This document shows, piece after piece, positions 13,221 to 22,559 of a stretch of DNA of 64,000 nucleotides. The notes beneath the pieces are model-generated. The model was given only the letters and a program-made list of their open reading frames with translations, made no database searches and was not told the origin of the DNA. The first letter of the stretch is position 1. Every line of letters starts with the position of its first letter. Source of the stretch: Pelomonas nitida (GTDB lineage Bacteria > Pseudomonadota > Gammaproteobacteria > Burkholderiales > Burkholderiaceae_C); NCBI RefSeq assembly GCF_043555975.1, contig NZ_JBIGIA010000003.1, forward strand, positions 248,001 to 312,000, read 5' to 3'. The translations under genes were made by a program, and so were the position numbers.

Positions 13221-14357
13221 TCAGAACTGCAGGAAGCTGAAGCCGGCGCCCACGCTGGTCTGGCGAAAGTTGTAGTCGGTCAGCGTCTCGCCGTAGCCCC
13301 GGAACAGCTGCACATACCAGCGCAGGCCGTTGGGCTGGTCGCGGAACACCGGGTAGGTCCACTCGAACTGCAGCGCGCCGTACTTGGCGTCCTTCAGCGT
13401 CGTGCGGTAGGTCAGCTGCGCGGTGTGCTTCTGGTGCGCCCAGTTGACCTGGAACTCACCCCGGCCGCGGAAACCGACGAGGTCGGGATTGTTGTCGGTG
13501 GCCGCGTCTTCGTTGAGCCGCTTGAGCAGCCGCGCCACGACCGACCAGTCGCCGCGCTCGAAGCCGGCCACGACGTTGACGCGGTTCCAGCTGCGCGACA
13601 GCGGGTCCGATTGACCGTTGGACTGGTGCGTCAGCCCCAGCTGCGCATAGCGCCACTGCCAGCCCAGCGGCAACTGCCGCCACGACTCAGGCGTGGGCAC
13701 GACGTACATCAGCTCGGGCTCGTAGTCGCTGTTGCGAAAGGGCTTGGAATCCTTGCCGTTCCAGATCTGCCACATGGCCTGCTGCGTGAAGCCCGCCCAC
13801 AGGTCGGCGCCGGGCAGCCCCACGTCCTGAGCGAGCTTGGTGCGCAGCGACAGCTGGAACTTGGCCTCCTCGCGCTTGTAGTTGGGCTGTTCCACCATCG
13901 CCTGGCTGGGCGACTGCGGCGCGCGGTTGATGCGGCTGGTGCGGTGCAGCGGCAGCACGTAGTTGGCGCGGTAGCCGACGAAGTTGAAGACACCGCGCTT
14001 GTCCTGCGGGTCCAGCTCCCAGAACTTGGACATCAGGCTGGGCGGCTCCTGCCGCTCCGCAGCGACCGCCACGACCTCGCCTTTGGGCGCCAGCAACGAG
14101 GTCGATGCGGGCACTACCGTCGGCGCTCCACCCGTGGGGTTGTCCACATAGGCCGGCGGCGCGGCGGGCGCGATGGCGCGGCCCATCGCCTTGTCGTAGC
14201 AAGCCAACCGGTCCGCTGGCGGGCCGATGTCCACGCATTTGTCCAACGCGGCCGCTTCCGGTGCGGCCCCTTGGGCCCATGCCCCCAGGGTCACCTGCGC
14301 CGACATCGCCACCAGCGCCGCCGGACGCCACCTCGCCCCTGCCCTCTGCACGCTCAT
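13221..14357 (-). CDS. pldA: outer membrane phospholipase A1 (OmpLA family)
   Basis: A 378-aa outer-membrane beta-barrel lipase that hydrolyses phospholipids displaced into the outer leaflet. The catalytic segment contains His244, Ser246 and Asn258 (HQSNGQSDP then SRSWN), the same H-x-S and 14-residue His-to-Asn spacing as E. coli OmpLA His142/Ser144/Asn156. The protein ends in Phe (SFLQF), typical of BAM-assembled barrels. An N-terminal signal peptide (LVAMSAQVTLGAWAQG) is followed by a ~70-residue extension with CVDIGPPADRLACYD, a short cysteine-bearing motif often found before OmpLA barrels. ATG at 14357 has a strong AAGGGAGG ribosome binding site; the longer upstream frame is not needed. 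Confidence 0.9.
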   Translation of the reverse strand: MSVQRAGARWRPAALVAMSAQVTLGAWAQGAAPEAAALDKCVDIGPPADRLACYDKAMGRAIAPAAPPAYVDNPTGGAPTVVPASTSLLAPKGEVVAVAAERQEPPSLMSKFWELDPQDKRGVFNFVGYRANYVLPLHRTSRINRAPQSPSQAMVEQPNYKREEAKFQLSLRTKLAQDVGLPGADLWAGFTQQAMWQIWNGKDSKPFRNSDYEPELMYVVPTPESWRQLPLGWQWRYAQLGLTHQSNGQSDPLSRSWNRVNVVAGFERGDWSVVARLLKRLNEDAATDNNPDLVGFRGRGEFQVNWAHQKHTAQLTYRTTLKDAKYGALQFEWTYPVFRDQPNGLRWYVQLFRGYGETLTDYNFRQTSVGAGFSFLQF

Positions 14358-14580
14358 CACGCCTCCCTTTTGCGCTCGACCACGCCGCTCGCGGCACACC
14401 CGCAGCTGCGACGCGGCGCAGTCTAGGGTGCATGCGCGCCGGCCCGCACCGGCGACGGCGCACAAGACGTGTAGGCAGCGGACGACAACCTGCCGCTGCG
14501 CCCCACGGGAAGGCGCCGGCAGGCACCGAGCCCTGCCCAGGCCCGACGGGAACCTGGCCCGTCAAGCCATCGCCACGAAC

Positions 14581-16443
14581 TCACCGGGCGGCCAGCAGCT
14601 TCTCCATCTCGTCCATGATGGCGTCCATGCGGTGGATGACCGCCTGGTAAGGCGCCGGTGTCGCCATGTCCAGCCCCGCGTTCTTCAGCGCCTGGTACGG
14701 CGCCACCGAGCCGCCGCTGGCCAGTAGCTTCAGGTAGTTGTCGCGCGCGCCGGGCTTGGCGGCCAGGATGTCCTCGGCGAAGTGCAGCGCCGCGGTGATG
14801 GACGTGGCGTACTGGTACACGTAGAACGGCCGGTAGAAGTGCGGGATGAAGGCCCACTCCTGGCAGTAGGCCGGGTCGATCTTCATGACGCCCGCCGCGT
14901 CGCCGTGATAGTCCTTGAGCAGCTGGCAATACAGCTCGGTCATGCGCTTGCCGTTCAGCGCCTCGCCCTTGGCGGCGGCGTCATGCGTGTTCAGCTCGAA
15001 CTCGCCGAACATGGCCTGGCGGAAGAACGTGCCGCGCAGGCGCTCCAGCGCGTAGCCCAGCTGGTAGAGCTTCTCCTCCTTCGTCGCGGCCTGGCCTTGC
15101 ATGTACTGGCTCAGCAGCACCTCGTTGGCCGTGGACGCGATCTCGGCGATGAACAGCGAATAGCCCGCCGTCTCGTACGGCTGCGCGCGGTTGGCGATGG
15201 CCGTGTGCATCGCATGGCCCCACTCGTGCGCGAAGGTGCTGACCGACTCGAACTCGCCCTGGTGGTTCAGGAACACGAAGGGCGGCGCGCCGTAGACGCC
15301 GTCTTGATAGGCCCCGCCGCTCTTGCCCGGCGCGGGCATGGCGTGCATGGTGCCCGCCTTCAGCGTGGTCTTCAGCAGCGCCTGGTAGTCCTCGCCCAGC
15401 GGCTTCGTGGCCGCCAGCGTCAGCGCGGCGGCATCGTCCAGGCTGTAGGCCTTGTTCTGCGTGACCAGCGCGGGGTAGATGTCGTAGTAGTGCAGGTCCG
15501 GCAGGCCCAGCATCTTCTGGCGCAGCTTGAAGTAGCGGTGCAGCGTGGGCAGGCCCTTGTGCGCCTCGGCCACCAGCGTGCGGTAGACGGCTTCGGGAAT
15601 TTCCTCCGCGCCCAGGCTCATGGCCACGGCGCTCGGGTAGTGGCGCAGCTTGGCCATCGTGGTGTCGTCCTGCACCACGTTGCCCAGCGTCACGCCGTAG
15701 GTGTTCTCGTACTGGCCGATGGCACCGAAGAAGGCGTCGAACACCTGCTTGCGCACCGCGCGGTCGGGGTGCTGGCGCAGCAGGCCGTACTTGGTGCTGT
15801 CCAGGCGCTCGGCCTTGCCGTCCACGGTCAGCTCGGGCCACTTGGTGTCGGCGTTGAACAGCAGCGTGCGCACATCGCCGGTGGCGCTGCGCACCGGGCC
15901 CAGCGCGGCCAGCGCGCCTTCGGTCTCGGCGCTCAGCGTGTGGCGGGCCTGGCGCAGGCTGTTGCGCAGGTGCTCGGCATGCTTCTTCAGGCCCGGCTCG
16001 GCCTTCAGGAAGGCGGCCACCTTGGCTTCGCCCAGCGACTGGATCTCGGGCTCCAGCCAGGCGATGGCGCTGTGGTATTCGCCGTCGAGCTGGCCGGCGA
16101 GGTTGCTGCGCTGCTGGTTGGCAGCGTCACGGTTGTCGGTGCTCTGCGTCATGCTGGCATACACGCGCAGACGCTCGAAGCGCAGGTTGGCCGCGCTGAT
16201 GGCGTCCAGGCCCGTGCGCAGGCTCTTGGCACTCTTACCCAGGCTGCCCTTCAGGGCCGTGAGCTTGGGCAGGTCGGCCAGCAGCGCCTTGCGGGCCGAT
16301 TCCCAATCGGCCGGCGTGGCGAACAGGGGGCTCAGGTTCCAGGTGGTGGGCAGCGGCTCGGCGCGCACGGCGGCCGGAGCCGCCAGGGCCAGTGCGGTGG
16401 CCAGGCTCAGCGCGACGGCGCGGGAAAGAGGCAGTGTCTTCAT
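14581..16443 (-). CDS. pepF: M3-family oligoendopeptidase (PepF type), exported
   Basis: A 620-aa zinc oligopeptidase. The active-site helix is HEWGH at residues 406-410 (FAHEWGHAMHT), and the distal Glu ligand lies in the following YSLFIAEIASTANE segment, both typical of M3B. The N-terminal helical part (residues ~60-220, DNRDAANQQRSNLAG) is the oligoendopeptidase F N domain. A signal peptide (RAVALSLATALALAAPAAVRA) suggests a periplasmic enzyme, less common than the cytosolic form. ATG at 16443 puts the signal peptide at the N terminus; a TTG 24 bases upstream would add residues. No clear ribosome binding site is visible. Confidence 0.88.
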   Translation of the reverse strand: MKTLPLSRAVALSLATALALAAPAAVRAEPLPTTWNLSPLFATPADWESARKALLADLPKLTALKGSLGKSAKSLRTGLDAISAANLRFERLRVYASMTQSTDNRDAANQQRSNLAGQLDGEYHSAIAWLEPEIQSLGEAKVAAFLKAEPGLKKHAEHLRNSLRQARHTLSAETEGALAALGPVRSATGDVRTLLFNADTKWPELTVDGKAERLDSTKYGLLRQHPDRAVRKQVFDAFFGAIGQYENTYGVTLGNVVQDDTTMAKLRHYPSAVAMSLGAEEIPEAVYRTLVAEAHKGLPTLHRYFKLRQKMLGLPDLHYYDIYPALVTQNKAYSLDDAAALTLAATKPLGEDYQALLKTTLKAGTMHAMPAPGKSGGAYQDGVYGAPPFVFLNHQGEFESVSTFAHEWGHAMHTAIANRAQPYETAGYSLFIAEIASTANEVLLSQYMQGQAATKEEKLYQLGYALERLRGTFFRQAMFGEFELNTHDAAAKGEALNGKRMTELYCQLLKDYHGDAAGVMKIDPAYCQEWAFIPHFYRPFYVYQYATSITAALHFAEDILAAKPGARDNYLKLLASGGSVAPYQALKNAGLDMATPAPYQAVIHRMDAIMDEMEKLLAAR

Positions 16444-16525
16444 GGAGAAGGCGTAGCGGTGGTCCAAAACCCCGCAGTGTCGCCAACTCTTGGGCGGCTG
16501 ACCGAAGTGACGGTGCCGCCGGCCA

Positions 16526-16555
16526 GCCGCCCACCCCGCGCAGGGGGTGGGCGGC
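16526..16555 (-). terminator. strong GC hairpin between peptidase genes
   Basis: A perfect 12-bp stem (GCCGCCCACCCC paired with GGGGTGGGCGGC) with a six-base loop lies 24 bp after the stop of the M28 peptidase gene and before the M3 gene on the minus strand. There is no T-tract on either side. It could stop or pause transcription of the upstream peptidase gene or protect its mRNA 3' end. Confidence 0.45.
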
Positions 16556-16579
16556 CGTGCGCTCAGCGCCTCATTGCGC

Positions 16580-18172
16580 TCATTGCGGCTTGTACGTCAC
16601 CGTCAGCGTGTAGCTGCCCGCGCTGTAGCCCTTCAGCAGCACGTAGGCGTCGCCATTGGCCGTGACGCTGATGCTGCAGCTCTCGGTCGCCGTGCTGCCC
16701 GTGGACTTGCAGTCGTAGGTGCTGGTGGTGGGCACCGCCGTGCGCCGGGCATAGAGGTCGATGTCGCCCGTGCCGGTGGTGCTGGCCTTGAACGTGCCCA
16801 CGCCCGCCTTGAACGGGCCGAAGCTGCGCGTCTGGTTGAGCGTCAGGCTGCCGGTGAAGGTCTCGGTCTTGTCCGGGGTCGTGCCACCGCCACCGCCACT
16901 GCTGCCATCGCTGCCCAGCTCCACCATGTAGGCCAGCGCCATGCGCGCGAACTTCAGTGCGTGGTCGGCCTGGCTGCCGGTGTTGGCATAGGTGTCGTTG
17001 GCCGTGTGGATGTAGGGGTCGTCCTCGCCCATCGCCGCCTCGAACGGCATGGTGGCGTAGTAGCCCTTGGCCGTCCAGGAGGCGTGGTCCGAGCAGGCGT
17101 AGCCGCACTTGTCCGTGCCCACCTTCAGCGTCGGCAGATAGGTCTTGATGAGGTTGGTGACGAAGGTGTTCTGCGCGCTGTCGGTGTAGTCGGTGTAGAT
17201 GTAGATGTCGTTGGCCGAACCCTTGTAGTTGGTCATGTCCAGCTGCATGACGCCCACGACGTTGGTGCCGGCGTTGGCAAAGCTGGTGGCGATTTCCTGC
17301 GACCCACGCAGCCCCACCTCCTCGGCGGCATAGGCCATGAACTTCAGCGTGCGGCGCGGCTTGTAGCCGTTGGCCACCAGCGTGCGGAACACCTCGGTGA
17401 GGCTGGCGATGCCCGAGGCATCGTCGTCAGCGCCCGGCGCACGCGTGGTTTCGCTCGTGCCGGCCTGATTGATGGAGTCCAGGTGGCCACCCAGCACCAC
17501 CACCTGGCTGGCGTTGTCGGTGCCCTTGATGGTGGCGATGACGGACTTCTGCTTCCAGCTCGCGTGGGTGAACTGCTCCACCGTGATGTCGCTGCGGCCG
17601 GCGGCCAGCGTCGTCCAGCGCTGCTTGAGCCAGTCCGACGCCGTCACGCCGGCAGCCGTCTGGTAGTAGCGGTTCACGTTGGCCGACAGATCGACGATGG
17701 TCTGGCCGATGTTGCTCGCCTGCATCTGCGAGAGCATGGGCGTGACGACGCTCTGCTGGTCGATGACGTAGCTGGGCCGCGTCACGGCCAGCGCCGCCGC
17801 CGCCAGCTTCGCGTTGCCGGCATGGCGCTGCAGCGTGGCCAGGCCCTCGGCCTCGCTGGTGTGGAACATGAAGCCACCGCAACGGCGCAGCTCGCGGTGC
17901 ACGGCGGCCGACAGCTGCAGCAGGTCGTCCTCATCCACCTGCACGAGATGGATGCTCTCGGTGCGGCCGGCTACCGCCGCTGCGGCCGAGGCCGCCACGC
18001 CTGCCAGCTGCGCCGTGGGCACCGCGCTGGCGCTGGGCGCCACGGTGGCGTGCTTCTGCAGTTGCGCAAGGGCGGCGTCGCCCAGGCTGATCCAGACTTT
18101 GTCGCCCGCATGGGCGACGGAACATAGAGCCAGCAGGCCGGCCACGGCCAGGGGCTTGGGTTGGAAACGCAT
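16580..18172 (-). CDS. secreted M28-family zinc aminopeptidase with PPC domain
   Basis: A 530-aa leucyl-aminopeptidase-type enzyme. The signal peptide is MRFQPKPLAVAGLLALCSVAHA. An N-terminal prodomain (to about residue 165) precedes the catalytic domain with the two-zinc ligands His230 and nearby Asp (VVLGGHLDSI), Asp in GADDDASG, Glu-Glu in AYAAEEVGLRGS, Asp in QLDMTNYKG and His in CSDHASW; the Cys pair around the last (CGYAC) matches the Vibrio/Aeromonas aminopeptidase disulfide. After a Gly-rich linker (SSGGGGG) comes a bacterial pre-peptidase C-terminal (PPC) domain, about residues 435-530, often removed on secretion. It acts outside the cell on peptide N termini. Confidence 0.9.
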   Translation of the reverse strand: MRFQPKPLAVAGLLALCSVAHAGDKVWISLGDAALAQLQKHATVAPSASAVPTAQLAGVAASAAAAVAGRTESIHLVQVDEDDLLQLSAAVHRELRRCGGFMFHTSEAEGLATLQRHAGNAKLAAAALAVTRPSYVIDQQSVVTPMLSQMQASNIGQTIVDLSANVNRYYQTAAGVTASDWLKQRWTTLAAGRSDITVEQFTHASWKQKSVIATIKGTDNASQVVVLGGHLDSINQAGTSETTRAPGADDDASGIASLTEVFRTLVANGYKPRRTLKFMAYAAEEVGLRGSQEIATSFANAGTNVVGVMQLDMTNYKGSANDIYIYTDYTDSAQNTFVTNLIKTYLPTLKVGTDKCGYACSDHASWTAKGYYATMPFEAAMGEDDPYIHTANDTYANTGSQADHALKFARMALAYMVELGSDGSSGGGGGTTPDKTETFTGSLTLNQTRSFGPFKAGVGTFKASTTGTGDIDLYARRTAVPTTSTYDCKSTGSTATESCSISVTANGDAYVLLKGYSAGSYTLTVTYKPQ

Positions 18173-18498
18173 GGAGGATTCCCGATCAGGGTGGATGAAC
18201 TCGGAACCCCGGCCCGGCCGGTTCATGGCCGCCGGGCACTGAACAAGGTCCCGAACGCGCGCCCGCCGACAGCGTCAACAGCGAGCGCGCCGATGCTCGG
18301 GCGACCACGCGCCGTCAGCAACGGGGGCTGGCCTGTCCCTGGATCCAGGGCCTCCCCAACACGGAGAGCACCGGCTGGCGGCACCGCGCGCAAGACCCGG
18401 CCCGAGGGCGGCCACAGCCGACAGGCCGACGGGCTGGTTTCCGACCGGGCCGCGCCGGCCCTGGGCGTGCAATGAACACCCCCACTATGGAGATCTGC
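18173..18498. other. divergent intergenic region with a 14-bp palindrome
   Basis: This 326-bp gap separates the divergent M28 peptidase and YXWGXW genes. It holds a perfect palindrome CCCTGGATCCAGGG at 18337-18350, a possible operator. No convincing promoter or small gene was recognised. Confidence 0.3.
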
Positions 18499-18879
18499 AT
18501 GCTCAACAAGACCTTCCTCGCCACCTGCCTGGCCGCCAGCGTCGCCATCGGCACGGCCGCCGTGCACACGACCGCTGCGGCCCAGGTGTCCGTGTCCATC
18601 CGCACGGCGCCGCCGGCGCCCAGGTACGAGGCGGTACCGGCTCCGCGCCGCGGCTACGTCTGGGTGCCGGGCTACTGGAACTGGAACGGCCATCGCCACG
18701 TGTGGCAATCCGGCGTCTGGGTCAAGGAACGCCGCGGCTATTCGTACGTGCAGCCGAACTGGGTGGAACGTGACGGCCACTGGGAACTGCACCGCGGCAA
18801 CTGGGCGCGCGGCGACGCCGACCAGGACGGCGTGCCCAACGGCGCCGACCACCGCCCCAACGACCCGCATCGACGCTGA
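18499..18879 (+). CDS. YXWGXW-repeat periplasmic protein
   Basis: A 126-aa exported protein with a signal peptide (TFLATCLAASVAIGTAAVHTTAAAQ). The mature part has the W-V-P-G-Y-W-x-W-N-G and V-W-x-x-G-x-W repeats of the YXWGXW (WXXGXW) family, common in Burkholderiales and of unknown function, possibly envelope-stress related. The tail DADQDGVPNGADHRPND resembles a thrombospondin type-3 calcium-binding loop. The ATG at 18499 has GGAG six bases upstream and is preferred to the in-frame ATG at 18472. Confidence 0.72.
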   Translation: MLNKTFLATCLAASVAIGTAAVHTTAAAQVSVSIRTAPPAPRYEAVPAPRRGYVWVPGYWNWNGHRHVWQSGVWVKERRGYSYVQPNWVERDGHWELHRGNWARGDADQDGVPNGADHRPNDPHRR

Positions 18880-19012
18880 GCGTTCGCCCCCCCGTCGCGA
18901 CGGGGGTACAGATTTACGTGCGATTTCCGCGCACGGTGACTTCCGGCATGGCTGCCCCCGCAGCCGCGCGGCTATGGTGCGCGCTTCGTTTTTTCCCGTA
19001 CGGAGCTCTCGC

Positions 19013-21049
19013 TTGAACCTTCGCGCCATCGGCCTGGCTGCCGCCCTGTGCTGCGCCGGCATCGCCCACGCCGCCGCCATTCCCGACTTCGTCCCCGACA
19101 TGGACACCGACCAGTCGGCCTGCACCGACTTCAACGCCTGGGCCAACAACCGCTGGATCAAGGCCAACCCCATCCCCGCCGACAAGAGCCGCTGGGGCAG
19201 CTTCGACGCGCTGGCCGAGAAGAGCCTGAATGCGCAGCGCGGGCTGGTGGAAGATGCGGCCAAGAACGCCGACGCCGCCAAGCAAGGCTCCATCGAGCAG
19301 AAGATCGGCTGGATCTACCGCGCCGCCATGGATGAGGCCGCCATCGAGCGCGCCGGGTTCGATCCCATCAAGAAAGACCTCGCCGCCATCGCTGCGCTGA
19401 AGACGCGCGCCGACGTCGTCACCTGGCTGCAGCACGCCCACGCCCGCGCCGAGACACGCGCCTTCAGCTTCGGCGTCAGCGCCGACTACAAGAACGCCAA
19501 ACGCCAGATCGCGTTCGCCGGCCAGGGTGGCCTGGGCCTGCCCGGCCCCGAGTACTACAGCAAGGACGAATACGCCAAGCTGCGCGCCGCCTACGTGGCC
19601 CACATTACCAAGCTGTTCGAGCTGACCGGCACGCCGGCCGACGAGGCCGCGTCGCGCGCCAGCGCCGTGATGGCCCTGGAAACGCAACTGGCCGCAGCGT
19701 CGTTCCTGCGCGTCGAGTTGCGCAAGCCCGAGAACCAATATCACTTCGTCACCCTCGACGAGGCCAACAAGATCACCCCGCACTGGAACTGGGCGCAGTA
19801 CTTCAAGGTCATGAAGGTGGACGCCGGCATCAAGAGCGCTGGCGGCTTCTCGCTGTCGCAGCCCAAGTTCTTCGCCGCGCTCGACACGCTGCTGGCCGAA
19901 GCACCCGTGGCGCAGTGGCAGGCCTACTTCGCCTTCCATGCCATCGACAGCGCCTCCCCGGCGCTCTCCAAGGCCTTCCAGGACGAGAACTTCGCCTTCT
20001 ACGGCAAGACGATCAACGGCACGCCAGAGCAGGAGCTGCGCTGGAAGCGCGCACTCGCCGCCGTCAACGGCAGCATGGGGCAGGCGCTGGGCCAGCTGTA
20101 CGTGAAGGCCTATTTCCCGCCCGAGTCCAAGGCACGCATGCAGGTGCTGGTGGACAACGTGCGCAACGCGCTGAAGGCCCGCATCGAGAAGCTCGACTGG
20201 ATGAGCGCCGAGACCAAGGCCAAGGCCATCGCCAAGTGGCAGACCTTCCTGCCCAAGATCGGCTACCCCGACACCTGGCGTGACTGGGGCGGCCTCACCG
20301 TCTCGGCCGACAGCCACTACGCCAACCTGCGCGCCGCCCGCGCGTTCAACCAGCGCTACCAGCTGGCCAAGATCGGCAAGGCCACCGACCGCTACGAGTG
20401 GGGCATGACGCCGCAGACCGTCAACGCCTACTACAGCCCGTCCACCAACACGATCAACTTCCCCGCTGCCATCCTGCAGCCGCCGTTCTTCTACGCCAAG
20501 GGTGACGACGCCATCAACTACGGCGGCATCGGCGCCGTGATCGGCCACGAAGCCGGCCACGGCTTCGACGACCAGGGCAGTCAGTTCGACGGTGAAGGCA
20601 ACAACGCCAACTGGTGGACGGCCGAAGACCGCCAGCGCTTTGAAGAGCGCGCCAACAAGCTCGTGGCCCAGGCCGACGAGTTCGCGCCCCTGCCCCAGTA
20701 CCCCGACAAGCACGCCAACGGCCGGCTGACGCTGGGCGAGAACATCGGCGACCTCGGCGGCCTGAACATGGCCTACGACGCGATGCTGGCGGCCACGGCC
20801 GGCCAGCCCGACCCCATGCTCGACGGCCTGAGCCGCGACCAGCGCTTCTTCATGAACTGGGCCAAGGTCTGGGCCGGCGCCATCCGGCCCGAGGCCCAAC
20901 TGGTGCGCCTGAACACCGACCCCCACGCGCCCGCCGCCTTCCGCACCAACGCCGCGCCGTCCAACATGCCGGCCTTCGCCAAGGCCTACAGCTGCAAGGC
21001 AGGCGACGCCATGGTGCGCCCTGACGACAAGCGCGTCATCATCTGGTGA
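19013..21049 (+). CDS. M13-family zinc metallopeptidase (neprilysin-like)
   Basis: A 678-aa PepO/neprilysin-type oligopeptidase. Zinc motif HEAGH at residues 512-516 (GHEAGHGFDDQGSQFD) and the third ligand Glu576 in the E-N-I-G-D motif. The ending is the typical CKAGDAM-x-R-P-x-x-x-x-x-I-W. The N terminus has a signal peptide (AIGLAAALCCAGIAHA) so the enzyme is periplasmic or secreted. A TTG start at 19013 is proposed because GGAG lies seven bases upstream and the signal peptide then begins cleanly; an in-frame ATG at 18974 would prefix 13 residues. It is followed by an intrinsic terminator. Confidence 0.9.
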   Translation: MNLRAIGLAAALCCAGIAHAAAIPDFVPDMDTDQSACTDFNAWANNRWIKANPIPADKSRWGSFDALAEKSLNAQRGLVEDAAKNADAAKQGSIEQKIGWIYRAAMDEAAIERAGFDPIKKDLAAIAALKTRADVVTWLQHAHARAETRAFSFGVSADYKNAKRQIAFAGQGGLGLPGPEYYSKDEYAKLRAAYVAHITKLFELTGTPADEAASRASAVMALETQLAAASFLRVELRKPENQYHFVTLDEANKITPHWNWAQYFKVMKVDAGIKSAGGFSLSQPKFFAALDTLLAEAPVAQWQAYFAFHAIDSASPALSKAFQDENFAFYGKTINGTPEQELRWKRALAAVNGSMGQALGQLYVKAYFPPESKARMQVLVDNVRNALKARIEKLDWMSAETKAKAIAKWQTFLPKIGYPDTWRDWGGLTVSADSHYANLRAARAFNQRYQLAKIGKATDRYEWGMTPQTVNAYYSPSTNTINFPAAILQPPFFYAKGDDAINYGGIGAVIGHEAGHGFDDQGSQFDGEGNNANWWTAEDRQRFEERANKLVAQADEFAPLPQYPDKHANGRLTLGENIGDLGGLNMAYDAMLAATAGQPDPMLDGLSRDQRFFMNWAKVWAGAIRPEAQLVRLNTDPHAPAAFRTNAAPSNMPAFAKAYSCKAGDAMVRPDDKRVIIW

Positions 21050-21078
21050 TCAGCCAAGCGCTGCGCGCTGGACACCCG

Positions 21079-21105
21079 AAGGCCTGCGATGCAGGCCTTT
21101 TTTTT
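21079..21105 (+). terminator. intrinsic terminator after the M13 peptidase gene
   Basis: Perfect 9-bp stem AAGGCCTGC / GCAGGCCTT with a three-base loop, followed by a run of T residues to 21105. It lies 30 bp after the stop codon. Confidence 0.9.
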
Positions 21106-21209
21106 CGCCGCTTCGCGCCCTCGTCACCGAGGCCCGCGATGGCAGCGCAAGCGCTTCGCACGGCTTGGCGCGAGCAAGCGCACCGCCGGGCCAGACACCT
21201 AGATTCGCG

Positions 21210-21238
21210 TTGACAGCCCATTAGGTCGCGTGTTGCAC
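21210..21238 (+). promoter_or_regulatory. possible promoter of the NHLP-tailed protein gene
   Basis: A perfect -35 TTGACA at 21210-21215 with a weak TTGCAC at -10 distance (21233-21238). It lies about 86 bp upstream of the ATG at 21324 and after the terminator of the previous gene. Confidence 0.35.
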
Positions 21239-21323
21239 TGCCCCGCTGTTGCCGCGCCATGCGGCCGCCAGCATTCCTGATTCGTCGACGTTCCCACCAT
21301 GTCCAGCGCGAAGGAAAGCAACC

Positions 21324-22529
21324 ATGCCAGGCTCCCCCACACCGGCCCAGATCGCCCAGGTTCAGGAGAACATCAAGAACCTGCAGGCGCTCAATGACTA
21401 CGTCTACACCTACGGTCAGAACAAGATCCTCAACGCCTATCTGCTGCTCTCCGAGCAGGACAACAGCGACCTCGGGCTCAATATCGGCCTGAACATCCTG
21501 GAAGGCGTTTTCTGGGCCGTCGGCTCGGAGTTCGGCCCGGTCGGCAACTTCCTGGCCTCGTTCGGCTCGGGCATGGTGTCGTACTGGGCGTCCAGCGCCA
21601 ACACGCCGCCAAGCCTGAACACGACGTTCTCGGACATGATCAACCGCATCAGTGCGACGTTCCAGGCCTTCGACGCTCAGATGGCCGTCTACTACAACAA
21701 CGTCGCCGGCAACTGGAACACGTCGTTCAGCTTCAACGGCAAGACGGGCACGCTCTCCGATCTCGCGACGATGACGGTGCCCACCGAGCACGACACGGCC
21801 TTCCAGCCGCTGGCAGCGGCGGGCATCTTCGCCCTCGACCAGCAGATCTGGAAGACGGTCATGCAGAAGAACTACGTCGTGACCTTCTGGGACGGGCAGC
21901 CAGTGATCTTTCCGGGCGAACAGAACAACCCGCCGGTCTCATGGGCGCAGGGCTTCATTGCCGTCAACCCGGCCTACAGCGTCGGCTGGAACTGGCACAA
22001 CAGCTCCGGCTGCGGTGACACCAACGGCTGGGAAATCCAGGAATACAACATCGGCACGGGGGCCGGATTTTTCAGCGACGGCTCGATGAGCAATGCCGCC
22101 TGCGCCTATCTGTTCATCGACAGCTGCGGCGGCCAGGTCATCAACGCCCACGGGCTGTTCTATCGCAACGACGTCTTCAACAACCTGGGCATCACCCACA
22201 AGACGCAAATCGTGCCGTCGGGCGGCATCCCGGTGGCGGCGACACAGCTCTCGGTGGGCTACCTGCGGGCCATGAAGGAAGGGCGCACGCTGGGCAAGCT
22301 CATCGAGCGCGAGGGACGGGAGTCGGTCCAGCAGCGCATCGTCGAGAAGGCTCACGCCGACTCGGTGTTCGCCCGCAACCTCGCCATGCGCCCGCGCCAG
22401 ACGCTGGAAACCTTCCTCGGGGTCAAGATCCCCGAGGTGGTGAACCTGAGCGTGGTGGTCGAGGACGGCCGAACCTTCGGGCTGGTCGTGCCGGCGAAGA
22501 AGCCGGATCAGCCGGGCCTGCTGACTTGA
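21324..22529 (+). CDS. unknown protein with C-terminal nitrile-hydratase-leader-like (NHLP) domain
   Basis: A 401-aa protein with no signal peptide. The first ~330 residues are not recognised: an N-terminal helical part (QIAQVQENIKNLQALNDY), a Gly-rich hydrophobic stretch (NILEGVFWAVGSEFGPVGNF), then an aromatic and Asn-rich region. The last ~65 residues (from IVEKAHADSVFARNLAMRP through TLETFLGVKIPEVVNLSV to FGLVVPAKK) match the pattern of nitrile hydratase alpha-subunit-like leader (NHLP) domains: two helices with A-x-x-D-x-x-F-x-x-x-L-x-x-x-P, then G-V-x-I-P and a beta hairpin. In NHLP precursors this leader precedes a core peptide; here only nine residues follow. No NHLP maturase or peptidase-ABC genes are nearby. 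ATG at 21324 has AAGGAA upstream. Function unknown. Confidence 0.75.
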   Translation: MPGSPTPAQIAQVQENIKNLQALNDYVYTYGQNKILNAYLLLSEQDNSDLGLNIGLNILEGVFWAVGSEFGPVGNFLASFGSGMVSYWASSANTPPSLNTTFSDMINRISATFQAFDAQMAVYYNNVAGNWNTSFSFNGKTGTLSDLATMTVPTEHDTAFQPLAAAGIFALDQQIWKTVMQKNYVVTFWDGQPVIFPGEQNNPPVSWAQGFIAVNPAYSVGWNWHNSSGCGDTNGWEIQEYNIGTGAGFFSDGSMSNAACAYLFIDSCGGQVINAHGLFYRNDVFNNLGITHKTQIVPSGGIPVAATQLSVGYLRAMKEGRTLGKLIEREGRESVQQRIVEKAHADSVFARNLAMRPRQTLETFLGVKIPEVVNLSVVVEDGRTFGLVVPAKKPDQPGLLT

Positions 22530-22559
22530 GGGGCGCGGCGCTCTCGGGCGCGCGTCTCC

